DNA of 64,000 bases from JADHLJ01 sp038146985 (GTDB lineage Bacteria; Pseudomonadota; Alphaproteobacteria; Thalassobaculales; Thalassobaculaceae): positions 434,001 through 498,000 of the forward strand of contig JAYQSQ010000009.1 of assembly GCA_038146985.1 (NCBI GenBank), written 5' to 3'. The notes beneath the pieces were generated by a model. The model searched no databases. It worked only from the letters and a program-made list of their open reading frames with translations, and had not been told where the DNA came from. Of this stretch, positions 60,137 to 64,000 are shown piece by piece (the stretch's first letter is position 1; each line of letters starts with the position of its first letter). The translations under genes were made by a program, and so were the position numbers.

Positions 60137-60138
60137 AC

Positions 60139-61086
60139 ATGCCTACCGATATCTCAACGACAAGCATCCCTTCCACCGCCGGTATCTGGTTGCCGCTCAT
60201 CACGCCGTTCCGGGATGGTGAGCTGGACGAGCTTTCACTTCGCCGGCTGATCCGGCACTACGCGACCATGCCGCTGGACGGAATCATCCTGGCCGGCACC
60301 ACCGGCGAAAGCATGACCCTTGATGACGCGGAGACCGAACGGCTGGTGATGACCAGCGCCGAGACGCTGGAGGGTCGGCTGCCGCTCTGGCTCGGCCTGT
60401 CGGGCAGCGATACGGCCAAGCTGGTCAAGCAGATCCGCCTGACCGCCGACTGGCCGATCGGTGGTTATCTGATCACGGTGCCCTACTACACAAGACCGTC
60501 CCAGGAAGGCCTTTATCGGCATTTCGCGGCCGCTGCGGAGGCATCCGGCCGGCCGATCATCGTCTACAACATTCCCTATAGAACCGGCGTGAATCTCGCG
60601 AACGAGACCCTGCTGAGGCTGGCTGAATGCGAGGCCATCGTCGGCGTGAAGGACTGCTGCGCGGACCCGGCCCAGAGCTTCGCGCTGACCGCCGCCAAGC
60701 CCGAGGGGTTTGCCGTCCTGACCGGCGAGGACGCGTTCTTCCATGCCGCGCTGTGTCAGGGCGCCGATGGCGGTATTCTCGCGTCGGCTCACGTGGAGAC
60801 GGCGGCCTTTGCGCGGGTGCGGAATCTGCATCTGGCCGGCGACCGCGTCGCGGCGCTTGAGGCATGGCGCGGTCTGGTCGATGTCGCGCGGCTGCTGTTT
60901 CGCGAACCCAACCCGGCGGCACTGAAGTACTGGCTCTACCGGGCCGGTCTGATCGGCAGTCCGGACCTTCGTTTGCCGATGATGCCGGCGAGCCTGGCGC
61001 TTCGGGCGCTTATTGACGAGGCCATGCGGAACCACGAGCCCCGTATTGCCGAGCCTCGGGAAGCGCGTCTCCATGCGGTGGGGTGA
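60139..61086 (+). CDS. dapA: 4-hydroxy-tetrahydrodipicolinate synthase
   Basis: A 315-residue TIM-barrel aldolase condensing pyruvate and aspartate semialdehyde for lysine and peptidoglycan synthesis. All catalytic residues of the E. coli enzyme appear at a constant offset of +10: Thr54 and Thr55 (GTTGES), Tyr117 (VPYYTRP), Tyr143 and Arg148 (YNIPYRTG), and the Schiff-base Lys171 (VGVKDC). It has an N-terminal extension of about 10 residues. Conservation of the arginine that binds aspartate semialdehyde favours a true DapA over sugar-acid lyases of the same family. A structured leader precedes it. Confidence 0.82.
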   Translation: MPTDISTTSIPSTAGIWLPLITPFRDGELDELSLRRLIRHYATMPLDGIILAGTTGESMTLDDAETERLVMTSAETLEGRLPLWLGLSGSDTAKLVKQIRLTADWPIGGYLITVPYYTRPSQEGLYRHFAAAAEASGRPIIVYNIPYRTGVNLANETLLRLAECEAIVGVKDCCADPAQSFALTAAKPEGFAVLTGEDAFFHAALCQGADGGILASAHVETAAFARVRNLHLAGDRVAALEAWRGLVDVARLLFREPNPAALKYWLYRAGLIGSPDLRLPMMPASLALRALIDEAMRNHEPRIAEPREARLHAVG

Positions 61087-61239
61087 TGATGTCCTGAAGA
61101 GGCCTCTCAAGGGGACCGTTGCGCAGCGGACGAGATCCGGACGGCGGGCCGGGCGCAAACGTCTGGTGCCCTTTGGCGGTGTTTGTATACAGTGTTGCCC
61201 CGCCGTACCGCGTACCATCTCAGATTGGGAGTAACCACA

Positions 61240-61599
61240 ATGTCCGTAACCCGCATCGAGCGAACCACTCCTCCCGGCCCGGTCATGAGCCGTTGCGTCG
61301 TGAGGGGCGATATGGTCTATGTCGCCGGCCTCACCGCCTCCGACCGCACCGCCGATATCGCCGGTCAGACCCAGCAGATCCTCGACAAGATCGACGGCTA
61401 TCTGGCTCAGGCCGGTACCGACAAGTCGAAACTTCTGCAGGCCAATCTCTGGATCACCGACATGAAGAACTTCGCCGCCATGAACGCGGTCTGGAATGCC
61501 TGGGTGGATCCGCAGAATCCGCCGGTCCGTGCCTGCGTGCGGGCCGACCTCGCGGTGCCGGAGCTCTTGGTCGAGATCATGGTGACGGCCTACAAATAA
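61240..61599 (+). CDS. RidA/YjgF-family protein
   Basis: A 119-residue trimeric protein of the RidA superfamily that hydrolyses reactive enamine/imine intermediates. VVRGDMVYVAGLTASDRTAD is the conserved strand, and the substrate-binding arginine lies in PVRACVRADLAVPELLVEI near residue 102. ATG 61240 has a weak GGGAG site. A TGTATACA palindrome lies at 61184-61191 upstream. Its place after the PLP-independent dapA need not be functional. Confidence 0.85.
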   Translation: MSVTRIERTTPPGPVMSRCVVRGDMVYVAGLTASDRTADIAGQTQQILDKIDGYLAQAGTDKSKLLQANLWITDMKNFAAMNAVWNAWVDPQNPPVRACVRADLAVPELLVEIMVTAYK

Positions 61600-61617
61600 A
61601 GCCGCCGAAAGGATTGT

Positions 61618-62511
61618 TTGCGAGCAACCGGATTCGGCGGGCCGGCCGTGACCCTGGTCACTAGAACCGCGCCCGCCGTTTTCGTTCTGCTGTGGAGCTC
61701 CGCCTTCGTCGGCGCGAAATTCGGCCTGCCGTTTACCGAACCACTCACCTTCATGTGCCTGCGGTTCACCCTGGTGACCGCGGCGTTTCTCATCCTGGCT
61801 CTACTTTTCAAGGCAACCTGGCCGGCAAGCTGGACCGAGGCGGGACATATCGCTCTCGTAGGCCTGATGGTTCAGGCGCTCTACCTGTCGGGGACATTCA
61901 TCGCGCTCGACCGCGGTGCCCCGGTCGGCCTGGTGGCGCTGATCCTCGGTTTGCAGCCGGTTCTGACCGTGCTGATCGTCAGCCTGCTGCCGTCCGGCCG
62001 GGTTGCCCCGCGTCAATGGCTCGGCGTGGTGATCGGTTTCGCGGGGCTGATCCTGGTGCTCTGGCGCAAGCTGGATCTCGGAGAGATTGATCCGCTATCC
62101 CTCGGACTGGTCTGCCTGGGCGTCTGTTTCATCACGGCCGGAGCGTTGTACCAGCAGCGCTTTTGTTCCGGCATGGATTTGTTGAGCGGCAATGTCATAC
62201 AGGCGGCCGTTGCGGCGGTGGTCACCGGACTTGGGGCCTGGTGGCTGGAAGAGATGCGGGTCGACTGGGACCCGAGGTTTGTCGGCGCTCTGGCCTGGAT
62301 GGTGATCGTGGTCTCGCTCGGCGCGCATTCGTTACTTCTCATGATGCTGCGTCATAGCCAGGCGACCAAGGTAGCCAGCTTGTTTTATCTGACGCCGCCG
62401 ACGGCGGCCGTCATGGCGTTTTTCATGTTCGACGAACGCCTGACGCTCCTTGCGCTTGCCGGCATGGCGGTCACCGTGCTTGGCGTGGCGCTGGTGGTGC
62501 GGCGGGATTAG
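61618..62511 (+). CDS. EamA/DMT-superfamily transporter
   Basis: About 287-297 residues with ten hydrophobic segments and two EamA halves. The first begins LLWSSAFVGAKFGLPFTEPL and the second ends FLMFDERLTLLALAG-like (AFFMFDERLTLLALAGM). Likely an inner-membrane exporter of metabolites or amino acids. TTG 61618 and GTG 61648 are both possible starts. It begins 18 bases after ridA and is probably in the same transcript. Confidence 0.82.
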   Translation: MRATGFGGPAVTLVTRTAPAVFVLLWSSAFVGAKFGLPFTEPLTFMCLRFTLVTAAFLILALLFKATWPASWTEAGHIALVGLMVQALYLSGTFIALDRGAPVGLVALILGLQPVLTVLIVSLLPSGRVAPRQWLGVVIGFAGLILVLWRKLDLGEIDPLSLGLVCLGVCFITAGALYQQRFCSGMDLLSGNVIQAAVAAVVTGLGAWWLEEMRVDWDPRFVGALAWMVIVVSLGAHSLLLMMLRHSQATKVASLFYLTPPTAAVMAFFMFDERLTLLALAGMAVTVLGVALVVRRD

Positions 62512-62695
62512 CGATGCGACCATCATCGCATGACGGCTTCACCCCGGTCTTCGACCGGCGGGAGATATTCTTGCAGGCGTTGTATTGTGCAGGTATGCAT
62601 GCATTCCTACATCCGAGGTGCTGAACTCGGCTGCGTATCGTCGCGAATGGTCGCTTCGAGCGCGCGGTGCTGGAACCCTGGGAGACTGGTCCGTC

Positions 62696-63748
62696 ATGTT
62701 CGAAGCCTTTTCGCCAAGCCCGTTCCTGATCTTCGTTATCGCCTCGGTCGTTGTCGCCTTCATTCTGGTTTCGGCGGCGGTGAAGACGGTGCCCCAGGCC
62801 TCTGAATGGACCGTCGAGCGTTTCGGGCGCTACACCCGCACGCTCAAGCCGGGACTGCATCTGATCATGCCGGTCATCGACCGGGTCGGCACGAAACTCT
62901 CGATGCGCGAGACGGTGCTGGATATCCCGAGCCAGGACGTCATCACGCTCGACAACGCCACGGTTTCCGCCGACGGCGTGACCTTTTTTCAGGTGATGGA
63001 CGCGGCCAAGGCGGCTTATGAGGTCAACGATCTGATGCAGGCGATCACGGCCCTGTCGATGACCAACATCCGCTCGGTCATCGGCGGCATGCCGCTGGAT
63101 GACGTGCTCTCCCGCCGCGACGACATCAACGAGCGGCTGCTCCGGGTGATCGATCACGCAACCAATCCCTGGGGGGTCAAGGTGACGCGGGTCGAGATCA
63201 AGGATCTGGCCCCGCCCCGGGACCTGACCACCGCCATGAACCAGCAGATGATGGCGGAACGGCAGAAACGCGCCGAAATCTTGCAGGCCGAGGGTGAGAA
63301 ACAGGCGGCGATCCTGCGCTCCGAAGGTGAGAAGGCCTCGCAGATCCTGGAGGCCGAGGGCCGCAAGGAAGCCGCCTTCCGTGATGCCGAGGCCCGCGAG
63401 CGGGCGGCCGAGGCCGAAGCCAAGGCGACCACCATGGTCTCGGAAGCCATCGCCGGCGGCGACATCCAGGCGATCAACTATTTCGTCGCCCAGCGCTATG
63501 CCGAAGCGTTGGAAAAGGTCGCGTCCGCCAACAACCAGAAGGTCATCATGATGCCGCTGGAGGCCTCAAGCTTGATCGGCAGCATCGCCGGCATTGGAGA
63601 GCTGGCGAAATCGGTATTCGATCGCGGCGATGGCGGCGGGACCGGTCCCGGAGGTTCGGGCGGCGGCGCCGGACCGCGAGCCCAACGTCGGTCGCCGCCA
63701 GGCGCCACGGAAACGCGGTCGTCCGGCGACAATGGCCCGTGGAGTTGA
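62696..63748 (+). CDS. SPFH/band-7 membrane protein (stomatin/QmcA-like)
   Basis: A 350-residue protein. One N-terminal membrane helix (residues 9-29) is followed by the SPFH domain (TVPQASEWTVERFGRYTRTL, LDIPSQDVITLDNATVSADG) and a long Glu/Ala-rich coiled coil (residues about 190-260, repeated EAEGEK-like units). A Gly/Pro/Ser-rich tail ends the protein. Such proteins form membrane microdomain scaffolds and protect or modulate proteases. GGGAG precedes ATG 62696. The NfeD gene 13 bases downstream is its standard partner. Confidence 0.9.
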   Translation: MFEAFSPSPFLIFVIASVVVAFILVSAAVKTVPQASEWTVERFGRYTRTLKPGLHLIMPVIDRVGTKLSMRETVLDIPSQDVITLDNATVSADGVTFFQVMDAAKAAYEVNDLMQAITALSMTNIRSVIGGMPLDDVLSRRDDINERLLRVIDHATNPWGVKVTRVEIKDLAPPRDLTTAMNQQMMAERQKRAEILQAEGEKQAAILRSEGEKASQILEAEGRKEAAFRDAEARERAAEAEAKATTMVSEAIAGGDIQAINYFVAQRYAEALEKVASANNQKVIMMPLEASSLIGSIAGIGELAKSVFDRGDGGGTGPGGSGGGAGPRAQRRSPPGATETRSSGDNGPWS

Positions 63749-63761
63749 GTGAGGCGCGCGG

Positions 63762-64000
63762 ATGGACGAATACCTCGCCTGGTTTCTGAACATCACCCAT
63801 TGGCATTGGCTGGCCCTGGCTGTCGCGCTTGCCGGGTTCGAAATGCTGTCCATGTCGTTCTTCCTGATTTTCCCGGCGCTGTCGGCGGCGTTGCTCGGGT
63901 TGATCGTCTATGTCGAGCCGGGCCTGGACTGGCGTATCCAGGTCCTGATTTTCGCGGCGCTGTCGGTGGTGACGACGATGCTGGGCCGTGCCTGGCTCAG
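63762..64000 (+). CDS. NfeD family membrane protein, cut by the window end
   Basis: The first 79 residues of an NfeD-like protein. HWHWLALAVALAGFEMLSMS and two further hydrophobic segments are the membrane part; the C-terminal OB-fold domain lies beyond the window. ATG 63762 follows GAGTGAGG. NfeD and stomatin-type SPFH genes are regularly paired, and the pair here (13-base gap) fits a membrane-quality or microdomain function. Confidence 0.85.
   Translation, partial: MDEYLAWFLNITHWHWLALAVALAGFEMLSMSFFLIFPALSAALLGLIVYVEPGLDWRIQVLIFAALSVVTTMLGRAWL

Noticed and set aside
61184..61191. TGTATACA palindrome upstream of ridA as a GntR-family operator
   Set aside because: Only 8 bp, no adjacent regulator, and chance occurrence is likely.
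62512..62695. GCGATG/CATCGC hairpin after the EamA gene as a terminator
   Set aside because: The stem is only 6 bp and no T tract follows. The rest of this 184-base gap shows nothing else I can support.
1..64000. tRNA, rRNA, CRISPR array, prophage, IS transposase or toxin-antitoxin genes
   Set aside because: None could be recognised: no cloverleaf with CCA-adjacent arms, no regularly spaced direct repeats, no transposase or integrase motifs.

Overview
The window is a GC-rich stretch (well over 60% GC by eye) of an alphaproteobacterial chromosome. This is suggested by the complete ccmABCDEFGHI cytochrome c maturation operon, a trp attenuator of the rhizobial type (leader peptide with three Trp codons, apparently leaderless), an NsrR with the 8+6 cysteine spacing, a Gfo/Idh plus DUF993 pair, an lpxB-N-terminal-domain (LABN) membrane protein, and many palindromic elements of the CTTCGAGAC...CCTCAGGGTGAG kind. 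The catabolic content (sulfonate, betaine/corrinoid, haloacetate, hydantoin and amide enzymes) fits a free-living aquatic or soil heterotroph. Species cannot be assigned by eye. I see no rRNA, tRNA, CRISPR array, prophage or transposase.

Layout. 1-2.2 kb: a shattered phytanoyl-CoA dioxygenase gene and a frameshifted LacI regulator face each other across two intact LacI/GntR-type operators. 2.3-5.7 kb: TPR protein, cysteine synthase, tadA. 5.9-9.8 kb (minus): MetF-like protein, pterin-type methyltransferase and RACo-like corrinoid activator, the support part of a corrinoid-dependent demethylation pathway. 10-16.1 kb (plus): thiolase, acyl-CoA synthetase, ureohydrolase, SDR and a core MetE. 16.1-19.6 kb (minus): a haloacetate dehalogenase with all fluoroacetate-dehalogenase residues, DUF993 protein and oxidoreductase. 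19.7-23.4 kb (minus): an envelope lipid cluster (GT39, PAP2, GT2, LABN). 23.4-30.7 kb (minus): the full ccm operon. 30.7-46.9 kb: small catabolic and regulatory units, including PadR/DUF2306, a frameshifted HpsN-like dehydrogenase, NsrR with a group III truncated haemoglobin, a TauD dioxygenase, a FAD oxidoreductase divergent from a TetR regulator, malate synthase G and adenosine deaminase. 46.5-53.4 kb: Rieske ferredoxin, two amidohydrolase-2 paralogues and hydantoinase A/B. 53.4-55.7 kb: trp leader and attenuator followed by damaged trpE and trpG. 55.9-64 kb: SMP-30 protein, a small secreted protein behind an AT-rich patch, an amidohydrolase/FAD monooxygenase pair, dapA behind a structured leader, ridA, an EamA transporter, and SPFH plus NfeD (cut by the window end).

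Two themes stand out. First, gene-breaking lesions (mostly single-base deletions, plus in-frame stops) sit in a few tight clusters (phyH, lacI, hisD/hpsN, hyuA, trpE, trpG) while nearly every other gene is clean. This is either real decay or patchy consensus error. Second, regulatory DNA is unusually readable: twin LacI operators, a PadR palindrome over its own start codon, an NsrR box, a TetR palindrome, a leaderless trp attenuator, and a dapA leader whose last hairpin hides the ribosome binding site.
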